Virus record (IMG/VR): IMGVR_UViG_3300042307_001176
Location: 1 to 64,000 of that record
Source: a virus
DNA: 64,000 nt
Direction: 5' to 3' (one strand)
Of this stretch, positions 16,146 to 24,851 are shown one piece after another. The position numbers were made by a program, and so were the translations under genes. How positions within the stretch are numbered: position 1 is the stretch's first letter; the number at the start of each line of letters is the position of its first letter. The notes below the pieces were generated by a model that was not told the DNA's origin, did not search any database, and saw only the letters and a program-made list of their open reading frames with translations.

Positions 16146-16505
16146 TTGAGAAATAGTAAAGGCCAATTCTCTAAAGGATTAATTCCGTGGAATAAAGGAA
16201 AGAAAGGAGTTAACGGAAAATCCGATACTGTATTCACTAAAGGAGATCACCATACGGGGGAAAATCATACATGTTGGAGTGGAGGTGTTCAGGTAATGAA
16301 AAAAGACTGCGCTTATCTTTGGAACGGTACAGGAAAAAGAGCTAGGAGACCCAGAGTTGCTTACGAGGAAACATTTGGGGCTATTCCAGAAGGTCACGTT
16401 ATTGTACATATAGATGGAGATCGATATAATGATGATCCAAATAATTTAGAAGCAATATCAAGATCAGAAAATCTAAGGAGGAATAATAAAAAAAAGGATA
16501 TATAG
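16146..16505 (+). CDS. HNH homing endonuclease with NUMOD-type DNA-binding start
   Basis: This 119-residue protein starts from TTG, because no ATG fits before the conserved N-terminus. Residues 1-21 contain GQFSKGLIPWNKGKKG, a NUMOD3-like motif. The HNH nuclease core is GHVIVHIDGDRYNDDPNNLE followed by RSENLRRNN. It lies 2 nt after the methyltransferase. Free-standing HNH genes of this type move between phage genomes, so it may be a recent arrival. Confidence 0.85.
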   Translation: MRNSKGQFSKGLIPWNKGKKGVNGKSDTVFTKGDHHTGENHTCWSGGVQVMKKDCAYLWNGTGKRARRPRVAYEETFGAIPEGHVIVHIDGDRYNDDPNNLEAISRSENLRRNNKKKDI

Positions 16506-16512
16506 TCTATAT

Positions 16513-16525
16513 TAATATATAGAAC
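16513..16525 (+). promoter_or_regulatory. late-type promoter motif
   Basis: TAATATATAGAAC touching the ATG at 16526, just after the HNH gene. Confidence 0.5.
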
Positions 16526-17236
16526 ATGAAATATCTAAAAACATTCGAATCTATTACTGGACAGGATACAAGTAGTATTGACCGTATGAAAGCAAAATAC
16601 CCTAATGGTGTAGATATTCCTAAGGAAGTAAAAGCAACAGGATCAGGGAATTTTAAAATTGGTGTAGACTCTTTAGATCAAGCATCTAAGAAGTTTACTG
16701 AAATAGTTCAATTAATTAATGATCTTCTACTGAATACCAATGGCACAGTTAAAGTTGTTGTTGATAGCGGTGCTTCTGCAGTAGGAGCTAAAGGATTTGA
16801 TAATCAAGGATTAGCAGAAAGAAGAAGAGACAAAACTATAGAGGATCTAAATAATTACCCTTTTGTTGACAAAAAAAGAATTCAATTTATTAAAGGTAAA
16901 GCCACTGTAGGTAAAGCCACTATTAAAAATTCTCCAGAAGCTGAAGCTGAACAATTTGTTACTGTTTCTATATCAGGCACTGGCAGTATAAACGTTCCTA
17001 TTACGGGTGTACAAGGTGATAATACTAATGTTTATAGACCGGAATTATTTAAGGCAGATCTGATTAAAAAGAATGTAATAGATGATGATATAATTAATAT
17101 TAAGATAAAAAGAGTTTGTGTACAAATGCCCGAACAATATGTTGAGGATTTTAAAAAAGCTGTATGGAAATTTAAACAAGATCAAAGTATTACCAATCTT
17201 CCCTTAGGAGTCTATGATATAAATCCCAAAAAATAA
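16526..17236 (+). CDS. putative capsid-targeted protein, possible OmpA-like domain
   Basis: 236 residues beginning MKYLKTFESITGQD, a looser match to the shared N-terminus with no clear [I/L]-x-E site. Around residues 72-110, VKVVVDSGASAVG followed by GLAERRRDKTIEDL recalls the OmpA/MotB peptidoglycan-binding pattern (G-H-T-D then N-x2-L-S-x2-R-A-x2-V), although the key Asp and Asn are not certain. If real, the protein could hold the cell wall during DNA entry. Otherwise the function is unknown. Confidence 0.65.
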   Translation: MKYLKTFESITGQDTSSIDRMKAKYPNGVDIPKEVKATGSGNFKIGVDSLDQASKKFTEIVQLINDLLLNTNGTVKVVVDSGASAVGAKGFDNQGLAERRRDKTIEDLNNYPFVDKKRIQFIKGKATVGKATIKNSPEAEAEQFVTVSISGTGSINVPITGVQGDNTNVYRPELFKADLIKKNVIDDDIINIKIKRVCVQMPEQYVEDFKKAVWKFKQDQSITNLPLGVYDINPKK

Positions 17237-17256
17237 ATATATAAAAAAATAAATAA

Positions 17257-18819
17257 ATGGAATATCGTAACATATTAAATTTTAGCAGCTATACCCAAAT
17301 ATTTGAACAAGAAGCAGCAGGAACTGGTGCAACTGGTGGAGGTGGCACAGAAACAGAAAAACTTGCAGCAAAGAAAGCGGAGGAGCTTTTTGGATCTAAT
17401 AAAGGAGCATCTGGATCTACAGGAGGAACTGGAGGAACCGGAGGAACTGGAGGAACTGGGGGAACTGGAGCAGCAGGTGAAACATCAGGAGCAGTAAAAA
17501 CTATAAGCGAAGTAATATCTCTATTTTTTAAGTGCTATATGTTTGCAGCAACTAAGGCACCTAATTACCCAGATGTACTTGCGGATTTATTATCGGTATC
17601 GGAGGAAAAAGATCCTACTAAAAGAGCAAATACAATGGAAGCTGTAATTAAAAAGGTTTCCGATAAAGTAGATCCTAAATATGCAGCTGTAAAAGAAGAA
17701 GCTAATAAAGCAGCTTCATCTATTAAAGATCTTTATAATGATGTTGCTTCAACAGAAGAAGCTAAGAAATATAATGACGTAATCAATAAGATGGTTACTA
17801 GTAAGATCATAAGCTACCAAGATATTCTTAAAAACCAGCCATTAAAAGAAAATCGTAATGTCTCTCCTTATAAAAATCTATTAGGATTTGACAATTATCA
17901 TTACCCTTCACTTTACGAGAAAAATACATTTGATGACGAAAGAGATGCTCTTTCTGATAAAATGAAATCTATTTACTCTGAAATGATCTCTCAGCAAAAA
18001 AATCCTAGCAGTGAGACCTTAAAAGGTAAAGCTTCTGAGGTTATCAGTAAATTTGATGAATACCAAAAGTTACTCTCAGATAAGGGAGCTTGGGAGAAGA
18101 TGAAAAGGAAAGAAAGAAAAGACAAACTTGAATCAATGAATTCAGAAATTGATGAAATAATACAAAAAACTAACGATCTACAAAAATCAGAATTAACTAA
18201 AATTGGTGTTGATAAGAAGATAGCAGATACTATGTCTACTATTATCACAAGTATAAATTCAATGTCAGACAAAGCTAAAGAGATAGATGATAAAGCAATT
18301 GCTGATGCTAAAGCAAGTGAGTCGGAAAAAGCTATAGAATATAAAGCGGGTGATATAGTTAAATATAAAAGAGAAAACGGAGAGGAAGCTCAAAGCGAAA
18401 TAATTAAAATTGAGGGCGATAAGGTGTTCTTTAAAGATAAAGATGGAAAAGAATTTACTAAAGACAAAAAAGAGCTTACTGGAAAAGTAGAAGCGGGTGA
18501 TGAAAAAAAAGAGGCGGACAAAGATATTAAGAGTGGTAACGTCGAAAAGGGAAATCTTAAAAAAGATGGAGCTAATGCACCAGTCATTAAAAAATTCCAG
18601 GAAGATTATAACAATTTAGGAATAGGAATAAAATTAACAACAGACGGAGCATACGGTAAAAATACAGAGAAAGCTATAGTTAAAGTTGCTAACATGATTA
18701 AGAGCCTATCAGGAAAAGAAGTTAAAGTTGATGGAGGTAAGATACTTACAGGAGAACTTCAAGGATTAATTAAAAAGCTAATAGAAAATAAGGATAAGAT
18801 CAAGGGTCTTTTAGGATAA
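17257..18819 (+). CDS. putative capsid-targeted protein with Gly-Thr linker and C-terminal PG-binding-like domain
   Basis: 520 residues. The start MEYRNILNFSSYTQIFE-QE fits the packaged class with I-F-E at residues 15-17. A (GTGGTG)n stretch (about residues 55-71) is a flexible linker. Long Lys/Glu-rich coiled coils follow (about 210-350), then a small strand-rich segment (YKAGDIVKYKRENGEE), and finally a region near 441-515 (VIKKFQEDYNNLG...TTDGAYGKNTEKAI) that resembles a peptidoglycan-binding PG_binding_1 domain. It could be a large ejected or structural protein that contacts the wall. A strong terminator follows. Confidence 0.75.
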   Translation: MEYRNILNFSSYTQIFEQEAAGTGATGGGGTETEKLAAKKAEELFGSNKGASGSTGGTGGTGGTGGTGGTGAAGETSGAVKTISEVISLFFKCYMFAATKAPNYPDVLADLLSVSEEKDPTKRANTMEAVIKKVSDKVDPKYAAVKEEANKAASSIKDLYNDVASTEEAKKYNDVINKMVTSKIISYQDILKNQPLKENRNVSPYKNLLGFDNYHYPSLYEKNTFDDERDALSDKMKSIYSEMISQQKNPSSETLKGKASEVISKFDEYQKLLSDKGAWEKMKRKERKDKLESMNSEIDEIIQKTNDLQKSELTKIGVDKKIADTMSTIITSINSMSDKAKEIDDKAIADAKASESEKAIEYKAGDIVKYKRENGEEAQSEIIKIEGDKVFFKDKDGKEFTKDKKELTGKVEAGDEKKEADKDIKSGNVEKGNLKKDGANAPVIKKFQEDYNNLGIGIKLTTDGAYGKNTEKAIVKVANMIKSLSGKEVKVDGGKILTGELQGLIKKLIENKDKIKGLLG

Positions 18820-18824
18820 ATTTA

Positions 18825-18860
18825 AAAAAACCCCAGAACTTTAAAATTCTGGGGTTTTTT
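18825..18860 (+). terminator. Rho-independent terminator
   Basis: CCCCAGAA / TTCTGGGG stem with an A tract before and a T tract after, so the arms extend to 14 bp and the element can work in both directions. It ends the 16526-18819 unit. Confidence 0.9.
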
Positions 18861-18923
18861 GTGCGTAGTGGTAGAAACTTAAGATCACATTTGGTGTATA
18901 AATTAATATTATTAAACTAAAAA

Positions 18924-19937
18924 ATGAAGTCGATCTTAATACTTGATGCTTTTATCACTGACGAGGTGGATGAAAAAATTTTAAATAACTTTCTTGATTC
19001 GTCAAAAAGCTTTGGAGATGATGTGTTATTAATGACCAATACTAAGATTTCCAAGGAAACCCAAGATAAAGTAGATTTTCTTTTTTATGATAAAAGAAAT
19101 CAGCTTTTTACTGGTGAATACGAATTCGATAATAGCAAATTAGTTAGTTATTATACCATTAATGAATCATTTAAAGTATCAAACATTTTTATACACTCGC
19201 AGCCTCACGGTCTTTCAGTTTTAATTAATATATTTAATGGTGTAAAAATTGCAAAAGATCTGGGATATACTCATTTTTATAAGATGGAATATGATGCTCT
19301 ATTAGGTAATGAGACTAAAAATAGAATTAAAGAGATGAATAATTCTTGTGAATTAAATAGTAAAAAGGGTGTTTTTTTTACAGGGAAAGATGGCGAAGGT
19401 GGAGTTGAAGCACATTATTTCTTTTGTGAAATTGATTTTTTCTTAAATAATTTTTGGAATATTAGTAACGAGCAGGACTATATCGAATATTTGAATCGGG
19501 AAAATGGTAATCGTAATTTTGTGACGATGGAAGAATTTATGTATAAAAATTTAATAAAATCAAATACTGACGAATTATACATCTATGAAGAATTGAGGGA
19601 AGTATTTTCAGATACACATTTAAACACAAAACACACTAAGGTTTATTATGATGAAAAATTTAAAGATTGTTACACACGTTTTTATTTAATTAGGGATAGA
19701 CCTACTGTAGCTATTTATAGTGTTAATAAAAAACCAGCACCAGATTTTAGAAAGATTATTGTAGTCTTTACTGATGGAAATCAGATAGAATTGAATCACG
19801 AGTTTTTGTCTTATGGAGAGTGGTGCTATCATATAGTTGATAGTAATATTGAAAAAATGATGGTTTATGATAAGGATGATGTATTCTTATACGAAGATTA
19901 TTTTAAAAACATAGCAAACGAAATAGAATTTTATTAA
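18924..19937 (+). CDS. putative glycosyltransferase-like protein, first gene of glycan operon
   Basis: 337 residues. The N-terminal region (ILILDAFITDEV, VLLMTNTKIS) and the segment GVKIAKDLGYTHFYKMEYDALL (about residues 108-129) follow the layout of GT-A enzymes, in which a long helix leads to a metal-binding acidic motif; here EYDA may take the DxD role. The C-terminal 90 residues look like a beta-sandwich. The family is not known to me. A TATAAATTA box lies upstream at about 18897. All downstream genes to 29011 are close-packed. Confidence 0.55.
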   Translation: MKSILILDAFITDEVDEKILNNFLDSSKSFGDDVLLMTNTKISKETQDKVDFLFYDKRNQLFTGEYEFDNSKLVSYYTINESFKVSNIFIHSQPHGLSVLINIFNGVKIAKDLGYTHFYKMEYDALLGNETKNRIKEMNNSCELNSKKGVFFTGKDGEGGVEAHYFFCEIDFFLNNFWNISNEQDYIEYLNRENGNRNFVTMEEFMYKNLIKSNTDELYIYEELREVFSDTHLNTKHTKVYYDEKFKDCYTRFYLIRDRPTVAIYSVNKKPAPDFRKIIVVFTDGNQIELNHEFLSYGEWCYHIVDSNIEKMMVYDKDDVFLYEDYFKNIANEIEFY

Positions 19938-19938
19938 T

Positions 19939-20583
19939 ATGGCACAAGGAGTACATAAAATTACTGAAGATTTTGAAAGATCCCTGTGTGATTACACGGG
20001 ATCACCTCATGCAATTGCATTGGACAACATGAGTAATGCTTTATTTTTAGCTTTGTATTACGAAAAAAACATAAAGAAAAGTTTATCATCAGGAAAAGTA
20101 GATTGCCCATCTAAAACATACCCCTCAGTTCCGTGTGAGATTATTCATGCAGGTCTTAAGGTTAATTTTACTCCTGTTAAGGGAGATAAGATTAAAGGTG
20201 CATATCAGCTATCGCCAAGTAATGTTTGGGATTCAGCATTAAGATTTGATGCTGATATGTATATTCCGGGATCGCATATGTGTCTTTCATTTACTGGTCC
20301 TTATAAGACATTAAAATTAAGTAAGGGAGGCGCAATTTTAACTGACGATTACCAAGCTATGCTATGGTTTAAAAGAGCAAGGTTTAGTGGAAGGAGAGAG
20401 TGCTCATATCATGATGATAATTTTGATATGCTGGGGTGGAATTTTTATATGATGCCAGAGTTAGCTGCGAGAGGATTATTAATGATGAGTCAATTTTATA
20501 ATTTAGATGGCTCTAAAAAACATAATGTTGATTTGGAATTACCATACCCTGATTTGTCCAAATTTAAAATATACAAACAATGA
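19939..20583 (+). CDS. shortened DegT/DnrJ-type aminotransferase-like protein, copy 1
   Basis: 214 residues, compared with about 370 for normal DegT sugar aminotransferases. It keeps the N-terminal large-domain features: FERSLCDYTGSPHAIALDNMS, the SKTYPSVP loop, WDSALRF, the SFTGPYKTLKLSKGGA segment that should hold the PLP-binding Lys, and GWNFYMMPELAARGL. The whole C-terminal small domain is missing. It may act as a heterodimer or have lost catalysis. It overlaps the next gene by 4 nt and is paralogous to 22244-22870. Confidence 0.75.
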   Translation: MAQGVHKITEDFERSLCDYTGSPHAIALDNMSNALFLALYYEKNIKKSLSSGKVDCPSKTYPSVPCEIIHAGLKVNFTPVKGDKIKGAYQLSPSNVWDSALRFDADMYIPGSHMCLSFTGPYKTLKLSKGGAILTDDYQAMLWFKRARFSGRRECSYHDDNFDMLGWNFYMMPELAARGLLMMSQFYNLDGSKKHNVDLELPYPDLSKFKIYKQ

Positions 20584-22241
20584 GAATAGAGCAAACTAGC
20601 GTTGCAGGATGCCTTGGCTTCTTTAAGCCAGGATTCCTTGATAGATGGAAATTGGACGATTATAATGATGTAAATAAACCCTGCTTCTTTCTTGGAATAG
20701 AGCAGGTTGATATCATTAATAATCATAGAGGATTAAAGATTATCTATCCAATAAGTCCATATGATTGTACATTCCTTGAAAGAATAGAATACTCGGACAG
20801 CATCATCCTTATAGGAAGTCCATTCTTACCAGAGAATACAAGATATAAGATTAAGAATGTAGAATTGGAGCTTAAAGATTACTCAGAATTTAAACCAAAC
20901 GTGTTAGGTGATAAAATATATTGTTATATTGGATTCGAGTCAAGAAAGAATGAATTTGATTTTGATAGGATATGCAGGATACAAGAAAGAATAAACTACG
21001 AGATCATATATGTAAATACCGGTAGTCTATATGGGTACCTTCCCCCTAAAACACTAAAAGAAAACTATTACGATAGATGCTTTGTAAGTATAAACCTCAA
21101 TGGAGGAACGGGAATGACCACCGTCAGGGAATTGGGTTTAATGGGAAGAAATACCATTACAAATTCGAGATATAATTTTCCATCTATGCTAGAATATAAG
21201 AGTGATGACGATATAATTAGTCTCATAAATTCGGAGGCTAAAAAAATAGGAACCGTACAGGATTCAATGAATTGCCATAATGTGAATGATGAATGGCTTG
21301 ATTGTGATTTCTGGACCAATAATAATGAAGATATGAAAATAATAGAAATGAGAAATTCCTCTAATACACAGGGACTGCTTGATCTGATTAAAGCCTTACC
21401 AGATAATATTATAATGGGTGAGATTGGGTGTTATGCTGGAGAAAGCACCAGCATGTTTATGAAATCAGGCAAGGTAAGAAAAATGTACGCTATAGATATA
21501 TGGGAAGATGAATTGAACGTGTATGAGAATATAGAAAAAAATCATAGCTTCAGACTAGTAGAAACCAAATTTGATGATGCAACAAGGGGTATGAATATAG
21601 TCAAATTAAAAATGGATGCTGAGAGTGCATTACCAGAACTACCAGAGCTTGATGTAATATACATAGATGCAAATCACGAGTATGATTATATTAAAAAAGA
21701 TATAGAGGCTTCACTAAAAAGACTGAGTCCGGGATCGATTATTTGCGGTCATGACTATAATTTAGATTCTCCTGGAGTTATACGTGCAGTTAATGAATTT
21801 TTTGGAAAACCTGATAGAATATTTTCAGATTCAAGCTGGCTTGTTAAATTAAAAAATATAAAACTGGTACAATGCTCAGAGACATATTGGGAATTTGTTA
21901 GGTTATTAAGACTTGACGAAAGGGTTATTAATGGATTTATTAAAACATCACATATAAGCGCAGAGGAGCAGAGCGAATATATGAAAGTACACAGCAAAAA
22001 TTATCGAGTTGCATTATTTGATGGATCACCTGCCGGGTATATTGGTGTTATTGATGATGATATTAGGATCTGCACGCATCCAGATTTTCAAAGAATGGGT
22101 GTTGGTAGATTTATGGTTAATGAATGTATGGAAATCTGGAAATCTGCTTTTGCTAAAATAAAATTGGACAATTATGAGAGTATTAGATTTTTTGAATCAT
22201 GTGGATTTGAAAAGAAATTTTACATTCTAAAAAAAAATTAA
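20580..22241 (+). CDS. three-domain fusion: glycosyltransferase-like, methyltransferase, GNAT acetyltransferase
   Basis: 553 residues. Residues 1-240 resemble a GT-B-like domain (IYCYIGFESRKNEF, SINLNGGTGMTTVRELGLMG). Residues 260-430 are a class I methyltransferase (GEIGCYAGESTSMF, then VIYIDANHEYDYIKKDIEASL and GSIICGHDY), close to Methyltransf_24. Residues 440-553 are a GNAT acetyltransferase (ICTHPDFQRMGVGRFMVNE, then ESIRFFESCGFEKK). The first domain is short for a full GT-B enzyme. Joined activities imply ordered decoration of one sugar chain. No frameshift or linker breakdown is seen. Confidence 0.82.
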   Translation: MRIEQTSVAGCLGFFKPGFLDRWKLDDYNDVNKPCFFLGIEQVDIINNHRGLKIIYPISPYDCTFLERIEYSDSIILIGSPFLPENTRYKIKNVELELKDYSEFKPNVLGDKIYCYIGFESRKNEFDFDRICRIQERINYEIIYVNTGSLYGYLPPKTLKENYYDRCFVSINLNGGTGMTTVRELGLMGRNTITNSRYNFPSMLEYKSDDDIISLINSEAKKIGTVQDSMNCHNVNDEWLDCDFWTNNNEDMKIIEMRNSSNTQGLLDLIKALPDNIIMGEIGCYAGESTSMFMKSGKVRKMYAIDIWEDELNVYENIEKNHSFRLVETKFDDATRGMNIVKLKMDAESALPELPELDVIYIDANHEYDYIKKDIEASLKRLSPGSIICGHDYNLDSPGVIRAVNEFFGKPDRIFSDSSWLVKLKNIKLVQCSETYWEFVRLLRLDERVINGFIKTSHISAEEQSEYMKVHSKNYRVALFDGSPAGYIGVIDDDIRICTHPDFQRMGVGRFMVNECMEIWKSAFAKIKLDNYESIRFFESCGFEKKFYILKKN

Positions 22242-22243
22242 TT

Positions 22244-22870
22244 ATGCTACATAATCCATATAAGATAGTGCAGATGTTTGAGGAGGAGATTGCTGAATAT
22301 ACAGGATCAACCTACGCTGTATCGGTTGATAGCTGCACTAGTGCTATTTTTCTGTGTTGTAAATACCTAAATGTTGGTAGTGTTACTATACCATCAAAAA
22401 CATACCTTTCTGTGCCTATGAGCATAATAAATGCTGGAGGTGATGTCATTTTTGATACTAACCAGGAAACAAACCACTGGGTAGGCCAATACCAACTTAA
22501 GCCATATTCTATTTATGACTCAGCAAAAAGATTAACATCCAGCATGTATATTAGCAGTTCGTTTATGTGTCTTTCTTTTCATATCAAGAAACAGCTACCT
22601 ATAGGTAAAGGAGGAATGATATTGACAGATAATAAGGATGCAGCAGATTGGTTTAAGCGTGCAAGATACGAGGGAAGAAGTGAGAAATATTATAAGGATG
22701 ATAATATCGATATGATTGGCTGGAATATGTATATGACGCCACAGGAAGCTGCACATGGTTTATGTTTAATGCAAAATTATCCTAGACATAATTCGGATAT
22801 GAGCGAATTGAATGGCTATAGGGATTTAACTGAATTCACGATATTCAAAAATAATAAAATAATAAAATAA
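22244..22870 (+). CDS. shortened DegT/DnrJ-type aminotransferase-like protein, copy 2
   Basis: 208 residues, a paralogue of 19939-20583 with the same truncation. Shared blocks are FEEEIAEYTGSTYAVSVDS, SKTYLSVP, YDSAKRL, SFHIKKQLPIGKGGMILTD (with candidate PLP Lys) and GWNMYMTPQEAAHGL. Two short DegT-type proteins in one operon could form a mixed dimer. A product such as an amino sugar is inferred from the family. Confidence 0.75.
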   Translation: MLHNPYKIVQMFEEEIAEYTGSTYAVSVDSCTSAIFLCCKYLNVGSVTIPSKTYLSVPMSIINAGGDVIFDTNQETNHWVGQYQLKPYSIYDSAKRLTSSMYISSSFMCLSFHIKKQLPIGKGGMILTDNKDAADWFKRARYEGRSEKYYKDDNIDMIGWNMYMTPQEAAHGLCLMQNYPRHNSDMSELNGYRDLTEFTIFKNNKIIK

Positions 22871-22873
22871 TAT

Positions 22874-23500
22874 ATGAATAATATTATATACGATAATAGA
22901 TATGATTTAATTAGTGATTTAAAAAAATTAATTCCAAGCGGTAAAGGAGTTGAAATTGGTGTGTTTAAAGGAGAATTTTCTAAACACATTTTAAACAACT
23001 GGGAAGGAACCCTTTATATGGTTGATGTTTGGAGACCATTGGGTGATGAATATGAGGATGATAGTAATCATAAAAATCATATGGAAGCTTATCAAGATAC
23101 TATGGAAAATATTAAAGGTTTTGAGGATAAAGGTATTATGGTAAGATCAACTTCAGAAATCGCTGCGGATATGTTTCAAGACGAGTCATTAGACTTTATT
23201 TTTATTGATGCTAATCACGCTTATGATTTTGTTGTTGAAGACATTAGTTTATGGTTCCCAAAGTTAAAAAAAGGTGGTATCTTTTCAGGACATGACTATA
23301 TTAATATGGATTGGTATAATGACCCAAATTTTGCTCCGAACGGGAAAGATAAATATATTTATACCTCAAGATTAGATGGTACTCCAATATATAATGGGAT
23401 TTTTGGTGTTAATACTGCTGTTGATGAGTTTTGCAATAAACATGGATACACTCCTAATTTAACTAAAGAGTGGTTTGGTACTTGGTGGTTTATTAAATAA
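22874..23500 (+). CDS. class I methyltransferase (Methyltransf_24-like)
   Basis: 208 residues. SAM site GVEIGVFKGEFSKHIL (about residues 31-46), acidic strand-2 end MVDVW, and the family hallmark FIFIDANHAYDFVVEDI (about 115-131) followed by KKGGIFSGHDY. Enzymes of this type often methylate sugars or sugar-linked groups in polysaccharide clusters, which fits the location. The DNA just downstream contains a broken copy of the 5' end of this gene. Confidence 0.85.
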   Translation: MNNIIYDNRYDLISDLKKLIPSGKGVEIGVFKGEFSKHILNNWEGTLYMVDVWRPLGDEYEDDSNHKNHMEAYQDTMENIKGFEDKGIMVRSTSEIAADMFQDESLDFIFIDANHAYDFVVEDISLWFPKLKKGGIFSGHDYINMDWYNDPNFAPNGKDKYIYTSRLDGTPIYNGIFGVNTAVDEFCNKHGYTPNLTKEWFGTWWFIK

Positions 23501-23502
23501 TA

Positions 23503-23560
23503 AAATAATATATTAATAATATTATGTACGATCATGGAGCTGATTTATTAAAATTTAAAG
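23503..23560 (+). pseudogene. relic of the 5' end of the upstream methyltransferase gene
   Basis: This 58-bp stretch aligns with 22865-22925: AAAATAATATATTAATAATATTATGTACGAT compares with the region across the start of the gene at 22874, where the initiating ATG has become ATT. Similarity fades after about 50 bp. It records a past duplication or gene replacement at this place. Confidence 0.6.
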
Positions 23561-23570
23561 TTTATAATCA

Positions 23571-24275
23571 ATGAAACAATTATTTTTAGAAGGATACCTG
23601 GATTATCTAAATCATATGCGGGGAGTAATACAGGATTATGATAATTCTGTAGGACACGGAACTCGAAGAAAACAATGTCAAACTTTAATCGATTCAATAA
23701 ATGACAGCTTCAAATTTGAAAATATTATTTTTTTAGAGACTGGTGCTTCTTCAAGTTATGGAGATGGGTTATTTGGCTTATTTTTAGGTTATGTTGCAAA
23801 AAAAACGGGAGGTAAAATGATCTCAGTTGATATATTTCCAGATATTACAGAAAAAAGTAAAGCAATATTTAAAAATGCAATTCCGGGATTAGATTACTCT
23901 ATTCACGTTGATGATTCTGTTTCTTTTCTAAAGGGGCTTGAAGAAATCCCAAATTTAGTTCATTTAGATAGTTGGGATTTTGATTTATTTAATCCGTTAC
24001 CAAGTGCGTTACATGGATGGGAAGAATTCAAATCAATCGAATCAAAAATGGAGAGTGGAAGTATTATAATAATCGATGATAATTATCGACAAGGTACTTA
24101 TCTTGAATGGTTTCATAACGATGGCCAAAGGGCTGACGATGTGATTAAATATCCAATGATCGGTAAAGGAGCTCATGTATATCAACATGTGTTAAATAAT
24201 GTTACTGATTGGAAATTGATTGGTGCTCACTACGATACTCACGATAACATTAAAATTATTATTCAGAAGAAATGA
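23571..24275 (+). CDS. class I methyltransferase-like protein
   Basis: 234 residues. NIIFLETGASSSYGDGLFGLF (about residues 50-70) fits motif I, KMISVDIF is the acidic strand-2 end, LVHLDSWDFDLF is the post-motif, and SGSIIIIDDNY is like the GHDY region of related enzymes. The C-terminus carries His-rich segments (GAHYDTHDNIK). It probably methylates a sugar, judged by neighbours; the substrate is unknown. It overlaps the next gene by 4 nt. Confidence 0.75.
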   Translation: MKQLFLEGYLDYLNHMRGVIQDYDNSVGHGTRRKQCQTLIDSINDSFKFENIIFLETGASSSYGDGLFGLFLGYVAKKTGGKMISVDIFPDITEKSKAIFKNAIPGLDYSIHVDDSVSFLKGLEEIPNLVHLDSWDFDLFNPLPSALHGWEEFKSIESKMESGSIIIIDDNYRQGTYLEWFHNDGQRADDVIKYPMIGKGAHVYQHVLNNVTDWKLIGAHYDTHDNIKIIIQKK

Positions 24276-24850
24276 AAAGGGCATTAATCGGATATGGTGG
24301 ACACGCAAGAGAAGTCATGGCTCAAATGGGTGCTAAATTAACTTGTTTTGTTGACGACGAATATGTTGTGTACGGGACAAATCGAATATCTGAGTTTGAT
24401 CCTAATGAATATGATGTAATGGTTGCTGTTTCTAATTCAAAAGACCGATTTGATATTACCCAAAGATTACCTAAAGAAACAAAATATTTCAGCTGGGTTC
24501 ATCCAACGGCTTTAATTATGGATGAAAATATTGAAATAGGTGATGGGAGTTTTATTGGTGCTTATTCAATTTTAACTACAAATATAAAGATAGGTAAACA
24601 CGCAATTCTAAATAGAGGTAATCACATTGGACATGATTGTGAAATAGGAGATTACTTTAGTGCTATGCCGGGTGCGATTGTTTCTGGTAATGTTAAAATA
24701 TTTGATTGTGTTTATATGGGTAATAACTCATCTATAAGAGAAAAATTATCAATTCATAGTTTATCCACAATTGGTATGAATAGTGCGGTTGTTAAACATA
24801 TTGGAGAACCCGGAATTTACGTAGGTTGTCCTACAAAAATGATTAAATAA
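24272..24850 (+). CDS. NeuD/PglD-like sugar O/N-acetyltransferase
   Basis: 192 residues. It opens with a Rossmann-type start RALIGYGGHAREVM and continues into hexapeptide repeats of a left-handed beta-helix (IEIGDGSFIGAYSILTTNIKIG, HIGHDCEIGDY, VKIFDCVYMGNNS). This is the layout of NeuD and PglD acetyltransferases, which act on sialic acid-like or bacillosamine-type sugars using acetyl-CoA. With the DegT-type genes it suggests an acylated amino sugar. Confidence 0.88.
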   Translation: MKRALIGYGGHAREVMAQMGAKLTCFVDDEYVVYGTNRISEFDPNEYDVMVAVSNSKDRFDITQRLPKETKYFSWVHPTALIMDENIEIGDGSFIGAYSILTTNIKIGKHAILNRGNHIGHDCEIGDYFSAMPGAIVSGNVKIFDCVYMGNNSSIREKLSIHSLSTIGMNSAVVKHIGEPGIYVGCPTKMIK

Positions 24851-24851
24851 T

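Noticed and set aside
17303-17497. Alternative plus frame rich in Glu/Leu over the GTGG repeat
   Set aside because: A frame-shifted reading of the repetitive linker of the 17257 gene.
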